NCBI RefSeq assembly: GCF_001620365.2
Contig: NZ_LQMT02000002.1
Location: 1-63,015, forward strand
DNA: 63,015 nucleotides
DNA from: Amycolatopsis keratiniphila subsp. keratiniphila
GTDB lineage: Bacteria; Actinomycetota; Actinomycetes; Mycobacteriales; Pseudonocardiaceae
Direction of reading: 5' to 3'
The first letter of the stretch is position 1. Each line of letters begins with the position of its first letter. The notes under the pieces were generated by a model. That model did no database searches and was not told the origin of the DNA. It saw only the letters and a program-made list of their open reading frames with translations. Positions 18,011 through 27,389 of the stretch are shown here, piece after piece. The position numbers were made by a program, and so were the translations under genes.

Positions 18011-19146
18011 CGGAAATCACGCGACTTCGACACCAAACCCTGCAGATCCAACGGCCGCACCTGATCCGCGACCACCGTGCACGTTCCCTCGGTCACCTGA
18101 GCGATGCCACGGATCAGCAAGGCGTTGCTCGCCAGCAACACTCTCCTACTCCGGTGAAACAGTCCCGGGGAAACGAGAACGTTGGCCATGCCGGTCTCGT
18201 CCTCGAGGTTGAAGAAGGTGATCCCGCCCGCGGTCGCGGGGCGTTGCCGATGGGTGACCGCTCCCCCGATCCACACCCGCGCACCATCCTCAGCCTGGCC
18301 GAGCTGGGCGGCGCTGACGGCGCCGCGCTCGGTGAGCCAGGTCCGGAGGTATTCGACGGGGTGGGTGCCGGGTGAGATGCCGGTGGCCCACAGGTCGGCG
18401 GCGGTGACCTCGAACCGCGTCATCCCCGGTAGCGCCGGTGCGTCCAGGCCGGGCGCGAGACCGGGGAGGTGCTCGGGCCGGGTGGTGGCCGCGGCACCTG
18501 CGGCCCAGAGTGCTTGGCGTCGCTCGGGGCCGAGGCTGGTGAACGCGCCGGCGGTGGCCAGCGCCTCGATCGCGGGCTTCTTCAGCCGGACGCGTTCGGT
18601 CAGCTCCCCGATACTGGTGTACGGGCCGTTGGCTTGGCGTTCGGCGACGATCTCTTCGGCGGCGTTGTCGCCGACGTTCCTGATCGCGGCGAGGCCGAGG
18701 CGGATGGCGTGGCCGCCGGTGCTTTCGGGCTCGGGTTCGAGGGTGGCGTGCGGGAGGCTGGCGTTGATGTCCGGCTCACGCACGATGACGCCGTGGCGAC
18801 GGGCATCGGCGACCAGCGATTGCGGCGAGTAGAACCCCATCGGCTGCGCCCGCAACAGGCCCGCGCAGAACGCCGCCGGCCAGTAGTACTTGAGATGCGC
18901 GGAGGCGTAGACGAGCAGGGCGAAGGACATGGAGTGGGCTTCGGGGAAGCCGTAGCCGGAGAAGGCGTGGATCTGCTCGAACACGCTGACCGCGGTGTCG
19001 CGGTCGACCCCGTTCGCCGCGGCGCCGTCGAAGAACCTCTTGGCGAGTTTCCGCATTTTGGCGCTGGAGCGTTTCGCGCCCATCGCCCGCCGCAACAAGT
19101 CGGCTTCAGCTGGGGTGAAGGAGGCGACGTCGACGGCCATCTGCAT
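18007..19146 (-). pseudogene. dnaE2: dnaE2, 3' portion separated by element insertion
   Basis: This encodes the last 379 residues of an error-prone DNA polymerase III alpha subunit (DnaE2/ImuC). It begins exactly at MQMAVDVASFT, the sequence that normally follows the FQEQ motif of DnaE2. It contains the finger-domain region AFSGYGFPEAHSMSFALL, the HhH-like IGELTERVRLKKPAIEAL and the OB-fold VWIGGAVTHRQRPATAGG. Upstream of codon MQM the sequence is foreign (element end). The matching 5' portion is at 36511-38736. Together they give about 1,106 residues, the normal DnaE2 length, so nothing appears lost. As it stands the fragment lacks the palm aspartates and cannot polymerise. A short peptide from the ATG at 19146 could still be translated. 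Confidence 0.93.
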
Positions 19147-19152
19147 ACCTGT

Positions 19153-19166
19153 TGACCGGACTAACT
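19153..19166 (+). repeat. Left terminal inverted repeat of the dnaE2 element
   Basis: TGACCGGACTAACT is the inverted partner, 12 of 14 matches, of AGTTAATCCGGTAA at the right end. It directly adjoins the 8-bp spacer ATACCTGT (19145-19152) and then native dnaE2. It is probably one arm of the recombinase core site. Confidence 0.75.
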
Positions 19167-19250
19167 CGTGACACGCCGTGCTGGCGGGAAGCGTTGAGGC
19201 TGTGCAGGGGTAGACCTGCCTTCCATGACGGATCGCGGAAGGCGGTTGGG

Positions 19251-20486
19251 GTGGTAGCACGGGATATCGGCCTGCTGCGGTTGCCGCAGTGGGGGAAGGT
19301 CGCTCCTGCGGAGGGTGTCGTGCCGTGGCTGGTGGTCGACGGCAACGGGCAGCCGGTGGAACCGATCCGCCGGTTCTTGACCGACTTCGTGGCGAGAGAC
19401 AATCGGACGGGGTCGATTCGCAGCTACGCCTACGTTCTGCTGCGTTGGTGGCGATGGTTGCGAGTAGTCGAGGTGGAATGGGATCACGCGACGAGCGAGG
19501 AAACCCGTGACCTCGTCCTCTGGCTACAGCAAGCGCCAAAGGAGCGGGTATCGGCCCGCACGATCTCGGCAGCCACAGCGGGAAAGGTGAACCCACGTAC
19601 TCGCAAGCAGTATCTGGACGACCGCTACAAGCCGCGCACGATCCGGCATTCGAACGCGGTGTTACGGAGCTTCTATGAGTTTTGGCTAGAGACCGGCGAG
19701 GGACCTGTGATCAACCCCGTTCCGCTCGCACGCCCGGGCCGGCGGGCGCACGCCCATCACAACCCGCTGGAGCGGCATACCGCGGAGGGCAGGATCCGGT
19801 ACAACCCGAGACTGCCCAAGCGCAGGCCTCGGGAGATGCCCGATGAAGGCTGGAACTCGTTCTTCGCCGGGCTGCGTTCTGATCGTGACCGTGCCATCGT
19901 GTCGCTCGCGGTCAGCAACGGTGCGCGTGCGGCGGAGTTGCTCGGCGTGTGCGGGGCTGATCTGAACTGGGGCGAACAGCTCGTCCGGGTCGTGAGGAAG
20001 GGCACAGGTGCTGAGCAGTGGTTGCCGGCCAGCCCGGACGCGTTTATGTGGATTCGGCTCTACCTGGCTGCGTTGGGTGAGACACCCGGGCTGAGGGAGC
20101 CCTTGTGGTGGACGCTGCGGCGCCGTGACCGTGGTGATGGGCTGCGCCGGCACCCGCTGAACTACGAGGCGCTCCGGGCGGTATTCCGACGGGTCAACGC
20201 CTTGCTGGAAACGAACTGGACCATGCACGATCTCCGGCACACCGCCGCGCTGCGGATGGCCCGCGACCAGCATCTCACGCTCAAGGACGTCCAGGTCATT
20301 CTCGGCCACGCGCACCTGTCGACCACCGCGGACGTCTATCTCTGGGAAGAAGACGAGGCTGTCGTCCGCCGCGTCGCGACTCACTTGGCGGACCGTCAGC
20401 ACCGTCCCGAGCAGCCGGCTGAACCGCTCGCGCTCGGCTACGACAGTTCGGATCTGTCCGTCCTGTTCGGAGGGTTTCAACCGTGA
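19251..20486 (+). CDS. Tyrosine recombinase A (Tn554 TnpA-like position)
   Basis: This is a site-specific recombinase of the phage-integrase fold. I chose the GTG at 19251, about nine bases after GGAAGG; the frame stays open back to a TTG at 19152 inside the element terminus. The 411-residue protein has an N-terminal SAM-like core-binding domain and a C-terminal catalytic domain with Arg in SNGARAAELLGV, His-x-x-Arg in MHDLRHTAALRM, His in LGHAHLSTT and the nucleophile Tyr in TADVYLWEE. It is translationally coupled (GTGA overlap) to a second recombinase. Position at the very end of the element and pairing with a larger recombinase match Tn554-type transposition modules. It is the likely enzyme for integration into dnaE2. 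Confidence 0.9.
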   Translation: MVARDIGLLRLPQWGKVAPAEGVVPWLVVDGNGQPVEPIRRFLTDFVARDNRTGSIRSYAYVLLRWWRWLRVVEVEWDHATSEETRDLVLWLQQAPKERVSARTISAATAGKVNPRTRKQYLDDRYKPRTIRHSNAVLRSFYEFWLETGEGPVINPVPLARPGRRAHAHHNPLERHTAEGRIRYNPRLPKRRPREMPDEGWNSFFAGLRSDRDRAIVSLAVSNGARAAELLGVCGADLNWGEQLVRVVRKGTGAEQWLPASPDAFMWIRLYLAALGETPGLREPLWWTLRRRDRGDGLRRHPLNYEALRAVFRRVNALLETNWTMHDLRHTAALRMARDQHLTLKDVQVILGHAHLSTTADVYLWEEDEAVVRRVATHLADRQHRPEQPAEPLALGYDSSDLSVLFGGFQP

Positions 20487-22894
20487 AGTTGACTGCGGTG
20501 CAGATCGAGCGACGACAACGGGCACAGCCCTACCTTCGAGACTTCAGCCATCTGCTGAACCGTCGGCACGTCGGGCCGATCGACACGAGTTCGGCCGATG
20601 AGGTGCTGGCTCTGTTGCCGACGCTGCCGGATTGGCCGGGCACCGTGACCCAGCAGAATCTGACCGCGAGGGGGGCCGCCACGATTCTGAACTGGTTGAG
20701 CGCATATCCGGGTAGTGGTTGGCAGCAACGGTGGCTGCGAGCCGGCGCCGATCACGGCCTCGGCTGGGTCGACAGCCTGGCACCCGAGGACACGCGCAGT
20801 GCGGGAACCCGCCGGACCGAACACATGCAAGGGCTCGCCGCGCTGCTGCTGTGCAAGACCGTCCTTCCCAGCTACGACTTTCTGGCCCGTTACAAGTCGT
20901 GCCGCCTCTTCGACCGGGTGCAGCTCGCCGGAAGTGCCGCCTGCTTCGACCAGATCCGCCAGCACGTGGCCGACCAGGGCATGAGCGGACGGCACCAGTC
21001 CCTCGCAATGTCAGTCCTGGCAAGGATTCTGCTGCACACCGGCAAAGAACTCCAGGACCTCGATCTCGACGACGTCTTCGAGCTCTACGCCTGGGATCAC
21101 GCTCGAGAAGGTAGGGCGGGCGCCGGGCTGTACACCGCGTGGGACTTGCTGGCCGTCATCGGCGTGACTCCAGCGGATCTGCCCTTGCGGGAAGCGTTGC
21201 GCGAGGGGCCGCGTACCACCGTAGAACTCGTCGGCGACTACGACATCCGTTGCGGCGACGTCCGGGACCTGTTGGTGCGTTATCTCGACGAACGCAGGCC
21301 ATCCCTGGACCACAGCTCATTCCGGAGCCTGGCGGGCATGCTCGCCGGAACGTTCTGGGCTGATCTGGAACAGCACCACCCGGGCATCGACTCCCTGCAG
21401 CTCGACGAGCCTGTCGCGGAGGCTTGGAAAGCGCGGCTGGCCACGCTCGTCGACGCGGATGGCCAGACACGACCGCGGCGCAACACCCACACCGTGCTCG
21501 TCCGGGTCCGCGCGCTGTATCTCGACATTCAGCAGTGGGCGCTCGAGGACCCCAGCTGGGTCCGCTGGGCAGTCCCATCACCGGTGCGCAAGCGGGACCT
21601 CCAAGGGTGGAGCAAACACCAGAAGCAGATTCGCGCCGCGATGCATCAGCGCGTCCGCGAACGGCTGCCCCACCTGCCCGCGGTCGCCGACGCTGCGGAA
21701 CGCTGTCGTGAATCATCGGCCGCGCTGCTCACCACAGCCGCCGAAGCCTCCGCTGGCGAGGTCTTCCCGCACGCCGGACGCCGGTACCGCCGACACGATC
21801 GCACGACAGCGCGGCAGACCCAGCGCAACCAGGGACCGGCCCCGATCATCGTAGAAGACCTCACCACGGGGCAGGACGTGAACGTGACCCGGCTCGAGGA
21901 CGACGCGTTCTGGGCGTGGGCAGTAGTGGAAACCTTCCGTCACACCGGCATCCGGCTCGAGGAACTGCTCGAACTCACCCACCTGGCACTTGTCGCCTAC
22001 GCGATGCAGGACACCGGGGAGACGGTTCCACTTCTGCAGATCGTGCCGTCCAAAGGCAACGAGGAGCGGCTGCTGCTGGTCAGCCCGGAGCTGGCGAGTG
22101 TGCTGGCCACCGTGATCGGCCGCTTGCGCGCCACCGCGGCAGGACGCGTGCCGCTCGTGTGCCGTTACGACCCGCACGAACGCCTCACCGGCCCGCCTCT
22201 GCCGCACCTGTTCCAGCGGCGCGTCGGCACACGATGGCAAGTCCTGAGCCCCCGCACCGTGTACGACCTGATCACCACGGTGCTGGACGAGGCCGCTGTC
22301 GTCGACGCCGCCGGGCAGCCGCTGCGGTACACCCCGCACGACTTCCGGCGCATGTTCGCCACCGAAGCGGTCACCGGTGGCCTGCCTGTGCACATCGCGG
22401 CGCGTCTGCTCGGCCACTCAAGCATCGCCACTACCGAGGCATACCTGGCCGTCTTCCAGGACGACTTGATCCGCACCTACCGCGGCTTCCTCGAACGACG
22501 CCGAGCCACGCGTCCTGCCGAGGAGTACCGAAACCCCACGAGCGAGGAATGGCGGGACTTCCAGCAGCACTTTCACCAGCGCAAGGTCGAACTCGGCGAC
22601 TGCGCACGCCCCTACGGGACGCCATGCCAGCACGAACACGCCTGCGTCCGCTGCCCGATGCTGCGCATCGCGCCAGCACAACGCCCCCGGCTCACCGCGA
22701 TCATCAGCAACCTCGGCGATCGGATCACCGAAGCCACACTCAACGGGTGGCTCGGAGAAGTCCAAGGCTTGCAAACAAGCCTGCACGAAGCCACCCGCAA
22801 ACTCGTCACACTCGACAAGACGCTCGTCCGCCGAGACCCGCAGCCGGTGAACCTCGGCATGCCCGTCATCACCGATCGGTTCCCGCACGGCTAA
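20483..22894 (+). CDS. Tyrosine recombinase B (large, Tn554 TnpB-like position)
   Basis: This is the second recombinase of the pair, 803 residues with a GTG start overlapping the previous stop. The catalytic domain lies at about residues 480-680: Arg in RHTGIRLEELLELTH, His-x-x-Arg in TPHDFRRMFATEA, His in LLGHSSIATT and Tyr in TEAYLAVF. The long N-terminal region has no recognised motif. A Cys/His-rich tail (CARPYGTPCQHEHACVRCPM) resembles the metal-binding C-terminus seen in some large integrases. Tn554 encodes TnpA, TnpB and small TnpC; I find no clear TnpC here, although a small uncalled gene in 22895-23290 cannot be excluded. Both recombinases retain complete catalytic sets, so the element may still move. 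Confidence 0.9.
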   Translation: MKLTAVQIERRQRAQPYLRDFSHLLNRRHVGPIDTSSADEVLALLPTLPDWPGTVTQQNLTARGAATILNWLSAYPGSGWQQRWLRAGADHGLGWVDSLAPEDTRSAGTRRTEHMQGLAALLLCKTVLPSYDFLARYKSCRLFDRVQLAGSAACFDQIRQHVADQGMSGRHQSLAMSVLARILLHTGKELQDLDLDDVFELYAWDHAREGRAGAGLYTAWDLLAVIGVTPADLPLREALREGPRTTVELVGDYDIRCGDVRDLLVRYLDERRPSLDHSSFRSLAGMLAGTFWADLEQHHPGIDSLQLDEPVAEAWKARLATLVDADGQTRPRRNTHTVLVRVRALYLDIQQWALEDPSWVRWAVPSPVRKRDLQGWSKHQKQIRAAMHQRVRERLPHLPAVADAAERCRESSAALLTTAAEASAGEVFPHAGRRYRRHDRTTARQTQRNQGPAPIIVEDLTTGQDVNVTRLEDDAFWAWAVVETFRHTGIRLEELLELTHLALVAYAMQDTGETVPLLQIVPSKGNEERLLLVSPELASVLATVIGRLRATAAGRVPLVCRYDPHERLTGPPLPHLFQRRVGTRWQVLSPRTVYDLITTVLDEAAVVDAAGQPLRYTPHDFRRMFATEAVTGGLPVHIAARLLGHSSIATTEAYLAVFQDDLIRTYRGFLERRRATRPAEEYRNPTSEEWRDFQQHFHQRKVELGDCARPYGTPCQHEHACVRCPMLRIAPAQRPRLTAIISNLGDRITEATLNGWLGEVQGLQTSLHEATRKLVTLDKTLVRRDPQPVNLGMPVITDRFPHG

Positions 22895-23292
22895 CCGAAA
22901 GCATGCTGCAAACGACATTGCCCGGCTACGTCCACAGGCGACTAGCGCCGAATTCAGGCGGCGCAAAGAACCGTCTAGCCTCCTTGTAGGCGCGTGCGTC
23001 GAACAGCCTTGGGGGCGCAGCGTTAGAGAGCGGAGCAGCCGTCCCTCGCGCGATGCGACCTTCACCACCGGCGCCAGGCTGAAGAAAAGGGCGGGGTCGC
23101 GAAACATCGCCTGCGCAACGGTATGCCATGCGGCTCGCGGCGGGACTCACCGCCGCGTGCCTGCTCACCGCGTGTGGCGGGCAGCAGGCGGAGAAGGCCG
23201 ACACCATCGGACCCCGCAGGTCGCGGAGGCCAATGCGCGGGCCGCGGCGTTCCGCACCATCGGCATGCCCGACGCCAGGCTATGACAGTGTT
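22895..23292. other. Non-coding stretch with lipoprotein remnant
   Basis: After recombinase B, about 230 bp show no gene on either strand. The end of the stretch holds the broken lipoprotein frame described separately. This is where a small third transposition protein would be expected in a Tn554-like module, but none is evident. Confidence 0.4.
23128..23285 (+). pseudogene. Small lipoprotein gene, frameshifted or deleted
   Basis: An ATG at 23128 begins a classical lipoprotein signal, MRLAAGLTAACLLTACGG, with lipobox LTAC. Coding then breaks near 23205. The next frame reads PQVAEANARAAAFRTIGMPD and stops at 23283-23285. A one-base change in a GGACCCC run, or an internal deletion, would explain it. 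Without the shift the product would be only about 52 residues, so a larger deletion is also possible. The family is unknown. Confidence 0.5.
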
Positions 23293-23697
23293 CTACTGCG
23301 TGCCGTAGGGGTTGTCGATGAGGTAGCGCCACCGTCCGTCGGTGCTGCGCTGGGCGACATCGGTTGCGGTTCCGGAGAGGTCGACGGTGTCGCCGTTGCG
23401 GGTGACACCGCGCAGTGCCCAGTCCGCGATGAGTAGTGCGATGTCGTCCGTGACGTAGGCGTGCCGCAGCCGTATTTCTATGGGAAGGCCGTAGTCGAGG
23501 AGGCGTTGGTTTGCGGCGTGCAGTTCGCTCCCCGCGACGGGATGGTCGCGGCTGGGAACGAGGATGGCTGAGGAGGCGTAAAGGGTTCCGAGCCGCTGGG
23601 CGTCGCCGGTATTGAAGGCGTCCATGAAGGCCGCGGGAAGTTGTTCCGCGGCCGTGGGCAGATCGACGAGCACAGTGTCAGCATCGAGAGGTGCCAT
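23293..23697 (-). CDS. SnoaL/SgcJ-like (NTF2 fold) protein
   Basis: From the ATG at 23697 this is a 134-residue protein with the size and pattern of the DUF4440/SgcJ group of NTF2-like proteins: AFMDAFNTGDAQRLGTLYAS, a central VAGSEL, then ALLIADWALRG and a C-terminal GRWRYLIDNPYG. Such proteins act as small cyclases, isomerases, hydratases or binding proteins, often in natural-product clusters; the activity cannot be assigned. It is encoded divergently from the biosynthetic operon, about 290 bp away, and may belong to it. Confidence 0.7.
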   Translation of the reverse strand: MAPLDADTVLVDLPTAAEQLPAAFMDAFNTGDAQRLGTLYASSAILVPSRDHPVAGSELHAANQRLLDYGLPIEIRLRHAYVTDDIALLIADWALRGVTRNGDTVDLSGTATDVAQRSTDGRWRYLIDNPYGTQ

Positions 23698-23988
23698 GCC
23701 GCCGACACTACAAGCGGCGGCGTGATTTCGGCACGACCTTGGAGCGGATTCGCGCTTCACGGTGACACCGCGAGAAGTGCGCGACATTGAAGAGTCCTAT
23801 TAGGACGGATGGGTGTCGTAGTGCGAAATCTGGCGCATACGCAGTCATAGCGCTCCGCGATTCCACCCCCGCCCACGCCTCCGCGGTGCCCGGCGTGGCT
23901 ATGAACCGATGATGAGCCGGGCCACACGAACGGGTACGGCGGCGAACGACGGGTTCGCGCACCGCGGCGGCGCTGTTAACTTCAAGTC

Positions 23989-25125
23989 ATGATCAAGTCG
24001 CCAAGGGTGACCGCGGGGAACTCGGACATCACCGATGCCGATGTCCTGCTCACCGGGGCTACCGGTTTCATCGGGGCGTTCCTCTTGGCCGAGCTGCTGA
24101 CAAGCACACCGTCGCGGGTACACTGCGTTGTTCGTGCAGCATCGCGCGTCGCGGTCATCGACCGTCTTCGCCAGGCACAAGCCGTCTATGGGCTCGACGA
24201 GCCGGACTGGGACCGGATCGAGGCGGTGCCCGGTGACCTGACGGCACGGAATCTAGGGCTCGATCAGCGCCGGTTCGCCGCGCTGGCGCAGCAAGTCACG
24301 ACGGTGTTCCACGCGGCGGCGCACGTCAATCTCGTGCTGCCCGCTCGCATGCTGGACGCGGTGAATGTGGAGGGCACCCGGACGATTCTGCGGCTGGCCG
24401 GTAACCGTGGCGCGACGGTGCACTTCCTGTCGACGTCGGAGGTGTTCGGGCACGCCGATGGCTCCGTCGATGAGGACACCGTGCCGCAGGGCCGTTTCGC
24501 GCCCACGTCCGGGTACGGACAGAGTAAACGTGCCGGCGAGCTGCTGGTGCTGCAGGCTCACCGCGACGGGCTCCCGGTCGTAGTGCATCGACTTGATCGG
24601 ATCGCCGGGGACAGCCGCACAGGGGCATGCCAGCCCCGTGGCGATGACTTCTGGCTGCTGGTCCGGACCGCGTTGGACTCGGGCGTGCTCCCGGAGGCGT
24701 CGGTGAATGTGACGCCCGTCGATTTCGCTGCCCGCGCGGTGCTCGCACTGGCCGCGACGGCACCGCCCGCCGGGTGGCCGATCACGCATATCCATCATCC
24801 ATGTCCGGTGCCGATGACCGACATCGCGGCCGTGCTCGGCAGCGCGGGCCGGCCGACGAAGGTCCTGCCGGTGCCGGAGTGGTCGGCCGCGCTCGAGGAA
24901 CTGGGTGACAGACCCGGCAGCGACCCGGTCATGCGGCTGCTTCCCGTCATCGCGAGCCGTGTCCTCGGCGGCAACCCGCAATTCCTGGCACCGCGGACCG
25001 AAGCGCTCCTGCGCGGAATGGGTTTGCAGTGCCCCACGGTCGACACAGCCACCGTGGATCGCTACGTCGCTCACCTGAGGTCGACCGGATTCCTTTCTGC
25101 CCCAACATCGACGATCAGCGCCTGA
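23989..25125 (+). CDS. Thioester-reductase-like NAD(P)-dependent SDR
   Basis: This is an extended short-chain dehydrogenase resembling the thioester-reductase (Lys2/CAR C-terminal, NAD_binding_4) family. The 378-residue protein has the dinucleotide motif TGATGFIG (residues 22-29), FHAAAHVN, the Ser in FLSTSEVFG and the YxxxK pair Tyr176-Lys180 (YGQSKRAGE). Enzymes of this type reductively release carrier-protein-bound acyl or aminoacyl thioesters as aldehydes or alcohols. The family also includes sugar epimerases, but the adjacent carrier protein, 90 bp downstream, supports a thioester substrate. It is the first gene of the presumed operon. Start codon ATG at 23989 has only a weak ribosome site. 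Confidence 0.8.
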   Translation: MIKSPRVTAGNSDITDADVLLTGATGFIGAFLLAELLTSTPSRVHCVVRAASRVAVIDRLRQAQAVYGLDEPDWDRIEAVPGDLTARNLGLDQRRFAALAQQVTTVFHAAAHVNLVLPARMLDAVNVEGTRTILRLAGNRGATVHFLSTSEVFGHADGSVDEDTVPQGRFAPTSGYGQSKRAGELLVLQAHRDGLPVVVHRLDRIAGDSRTGACQPRGDDFWLLVRTALDSGVLPEASVNVTPVDFAARAVLALAATAPPAGWPITHIHHPCPVPMTDIAAVLGSAGRPTKVLPVPEWSAALEELGDRPGSDPVMRLLPVIASRVLGGNPQFLAPRTEALLRGMGLQCPTVDTATVDRYVAHLRSTGFLSAPTSTISA

Positions 25126-25216
25126 GCACCGTTTACCCTTCGCCCCCGGCCGGCCTGCCCGGCTCTTCGTTCTTGGTTTCTTTCTGTTCGCTGTCACCTC
25201 ACCCGCGGGATGGATT

Positions 25217-25453
25217 ATGGAAAACACCGAACTCGCCGAACGCCTTCGCGCCGTGTTCACCGACGTCATGGGCACGCCTCCGGTCAACGGCCTGAAGACG
25301 ATGCCGGAGGACACCGAGAACTGGGACTCTCTGGCACAGGTGCGCCTGTTCACCGCCGTCGAACGTGACTTCGGCCTGGTGTTGCCCAAACAACTCATGC
25401 TGATCGGGCCGGATCTCGGCGCGTTCGCCACCGCGATGGACAGCGCGCAGTGA
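25217..25453 (+). CDS. Stand-alone acyl/peptidyl carrier protein
   Basis: A 78-residue acidic protein with the carrier-protein fold pattern and the phosphopantetheine attachment Ser38 in NWDSLAQVRLF. No synthetase or synthase domain is attached, so it must work with free-standing loading enzymes. Its stop codon overlaps the E1-alpha start (GTGA), implying tightly coupled synthesis with the 2-oxoacid-dehydrogenase-like genes. Further downstream, an amino acid:[carrier protein] ligase provides a second possible loading route. It is therefore probably the central scaffold of this pathway. Confidence 0.92.
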   Translation: MENTELAERLRAVFTDVMGTPPVNGLKTMPEDTENWDSLAQVRLFTAVERDFGLVLPKQLMLIGPDLGAFATAMDSAQ

Positions 25454-26391
25454 GCACAGGCAGCGATGTCCGGGAAACGACCGCACCGGTATTGAGTGCG
25501 ACCGCCGCAGATCTGGACGCACTGCTGCTGATCCGGCATGTCGAAGAGAGCTTGCTGGAATTGTTCGCCTCCGGGGAGCTGAGCGGCACCACCCACACCT
25601 GCCTGGGGCAGGAATACATTCCGGTGGCATTGCGCACGCTGCTGAGGGAGGACGACTTCGTCTTCTCCAACCATCGCGGCCACGGGCACTACCTGGCCCG
25701 CTTCGGTGATCCGGCCGGACTGCTGGCCGAGATCATGGGCCGCGACGGCGCGGTCTGCGGCGGAGTCGGCGGCAGCCAGCACATCCTGCGCGAGGGATAC
25801 CTGTCCACAGGAGTACAAGGCGAGAGCCTGCCCGTGGCTGCGGGGATGGCGCTGCACCTGTCCCGTGCGCGGCCCGGCTCGCTCGCCGTGGCACACATCG
25901 GTGACGGCACGTGGGGCGAGGGCGCGGTCTACGAGGCGTTGAACCTCGCGGCGTTGTGGCGGCTGCCGCTGCTGGTGGTGGTCGAGAACAACGGCATCGC
26001 ACAGTCGACACCGACCACGTCGCAGATGGCCGGGTCGATCGCCGGCCGGGCAGCGGCGTTCGGCGTCGACCACATCCGCGTGACATCGACGGATCTCGCG
26101 CGGATCCGGGGCCTGCTCGGTCCGCTGGTGGACACCGCCCGCCGGCGGCCGAGCCCGCTCGTGGTGGAGTTCGTGACCCACCGACTGGGTCCGCACAGCA
26201 AGGGCGACGACACCCGCTCGCCCGACGACGTGGCGGCCGCGGCCGCGTTCGACTGGTACGCCGCCGCGACCGCTACCGGCGACGAGCACTTTCTGCGTGC
26301 CGACAAGCGGCTCCGCGCCACGGTCGCCGCGGTCGTCAGCGAGGTGGCCGCCCGGCCCCGCTCGCAGTGGACGGCGCGAGGTAGCCGATGA
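25450..26391 (+). CDS. Thiamine-diphosphate E1-alpha subunit (2-oxoacid dehydrogenase-like)
   Basis: This is the thiamine-diphosphate-binding alpha subunit of a pyruvate/acetoin-dehydrogenase-type E1. The 313-residue protein carries the ThDP motif GDG (151-153) ... ENN (179-181), in IGDGTWGEGAVYEALNLAAL and VVVENNGIAQST. A substrate-side region reads SNHRGHGHYLARFGD and GGVGGSQHI. It would decarboxylate a 2-oxo acid, or take a two-carbon unit from a ketose, and pass it to the lipoyl group of the E2 encoded two genes later. It overlaps both neighbours by 4 bp. No E3 gene is nearby; a housekeeping lipoamide dehydrogenase would have to serve. Confidence 0.93.
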   Translation: MSTGSDVRETTAPVLSATAADLDALLLIRHVEESLLELFASGELSGTTHTCLGQEYIPVALRTLLREDDFVFSNHRGHGHYLARFGDPAGLLAEIMGRDGAVCGGVGGSQHILREGYLSTGVQGESLPVAAGMALHLSRARPGSLAVAHIGDGTWGEGAVYEALNLAALWRLPLLVVVENNGIAQSTPTTSQMAGSIAGRAAAFGVDHIRVTSTDLARIRGLLGPLVDTARRRPSPLVVEFVTHRLGPHSKGDDTRSPDDVAAAAAFDWYAAATATGDEHFLRADKRLRATVAAVVSEVAARPRSQWTARGSR

Positions 26392-27389
26392 CCGCGCGGG
26401 TGGTGGAGAACCTCAACACCGGACTGCGCACGGTGCTCGACGCCGACGAGCGCCTCTACGTTCTCGGTGAGGACATCGCCGACCCCTACGGTGGCGCGTT
26501 CAAGGTCACCCGTGGCCTATCCGCGGCTCACCCCGAGCGAGTTCGTTCCACCCCGATCAGCGAGGGCGCGATCGTGGGTACCGGCGCGGGGCTCGCGCTG
26601 GCCGGGGACAAGGCGATCGTCGAGATGATGTTCGGTGACTTCGTCGCGCTCGCGTTCGACCAGATCGTCAACTTCGCGAGCCGCTCGGTGTCGATGTACG
26701 GCCGCCGGATTCCGCTGCATCTGGTGATCCGCTGCCCGGTCGGCGGGGGTCGAGGCTACGGCCCGACCCACAGCGGCAGCCCGCAGAAACACTTCATCGG
26801 AGTCCCCGGCCTGTCCCTGTTCGAGATGTCGGCATTCCACGACAACACCGCGTTGCTCGAACGCGCGCTGGGCCTCGGGCATCCCGCGATCCTGTTCGAG
26901 GACAAGGTGCTCTACACCCGCCGCATGCACGACCACGACCCGATCTTCCACCGCGCCCAGCTCGGTACCACCGACCCCTGCGCCCGCTTCACGATCACCG
27001 GCGCGGACACACCGGACTGCGTGCTCATCGCCCCCGGCGGTGTCGCCGAACGCGCCCTCGCCGCAGCACGATCCCTGCTGTTGTCCCAGGAGATCGTGTG
27101 CGAGGTGCTGGTGCCGTCCCGGCTGTACCCGTTCGACCTCGAGCCGCTGCTGCCCGCCCTGGCCGCCGGCCGCCGGGTCTGCGTCATCGAGGAAAGCACC
27201 GCCGGGGGCACCTGGGGCAGCGACATCGCCCACCAGATCCACACCGCCCTCTGGGACCGGCTGGCCGCGCCCGTTCGCCTGGTGCACTCCGCCGACGCGA
27301 TCATCCCGGCGGCTCCTCATCTCGAACAGGAGGTGCTCGTCGGCACCCGAGACATCGTTCAGGCCGTGGAAGAGGTGACTTCCCAATGA
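26388..27389 (+). CDS. E1-beta subunit (transketolase-like)
   Basis: This is the beta subunit completing the alpha2beta2 E1. The 333-residue protein contains the transketolase pyrimidine-binding region (LGEDIADPYGGAFKVT, RVRSTPISEGAIVGTGAGLA) with the catalytic Glu in TPISEG and a C-terminal transketolase domain (CVIEESTAGGTWGSDIAHQI). It starts with an ATGA overlap to E1-alpha and ends with an ATGA overlap to E2. The GPTHSG segment typical of pyruvate/acetoin E1-beta is present. Substrate specificity cannot be read from sequence. Confidence 0.93.
   Translation: MTARVVENLNTGLRTVLDADERLYVLGEDIADPYGGAFKVTRGLSAAHPERVRSTPISEGAIVGTGAGLALAGDKAIVEMMFGDFVALAFDQIVNFASRSVSMYGRRIPLHLVIRCPVGGGRGYGPTHSGSPQKHFIGVPGLSLFEMSAFHDNTALLERALGLGHPAILFEDKVLYTRRMHDHDPIFHRAQLGTTDPCARFTITGADTPDCVLIAPGGVAERALAAARSLLLSQEIVCEVLVPSRLYPFDLEPLLPALAAGRRVCVIEESTAGGTWGSDIAHQIHTALWDRLAAPVRLVHSADAIIPAAPHLEQEVLVGTRDIVQAVEEVTSQ

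Noticed and set aside
19152..19250. TTG at 19152 as start of recombinase A
   Set aside because: It lies within the terminal spacer and inverted repeat; the GTG at 19251 has a ribosome site.
24253..26289. A 678-codon minus-strand frame across the SDR, ACP and E1-alpha genes
   Set aside because: It is a high-GC antisense shadow: Arg/His/Gln-rich, no family motif, and opposite to genes with intact catalytic motifs.
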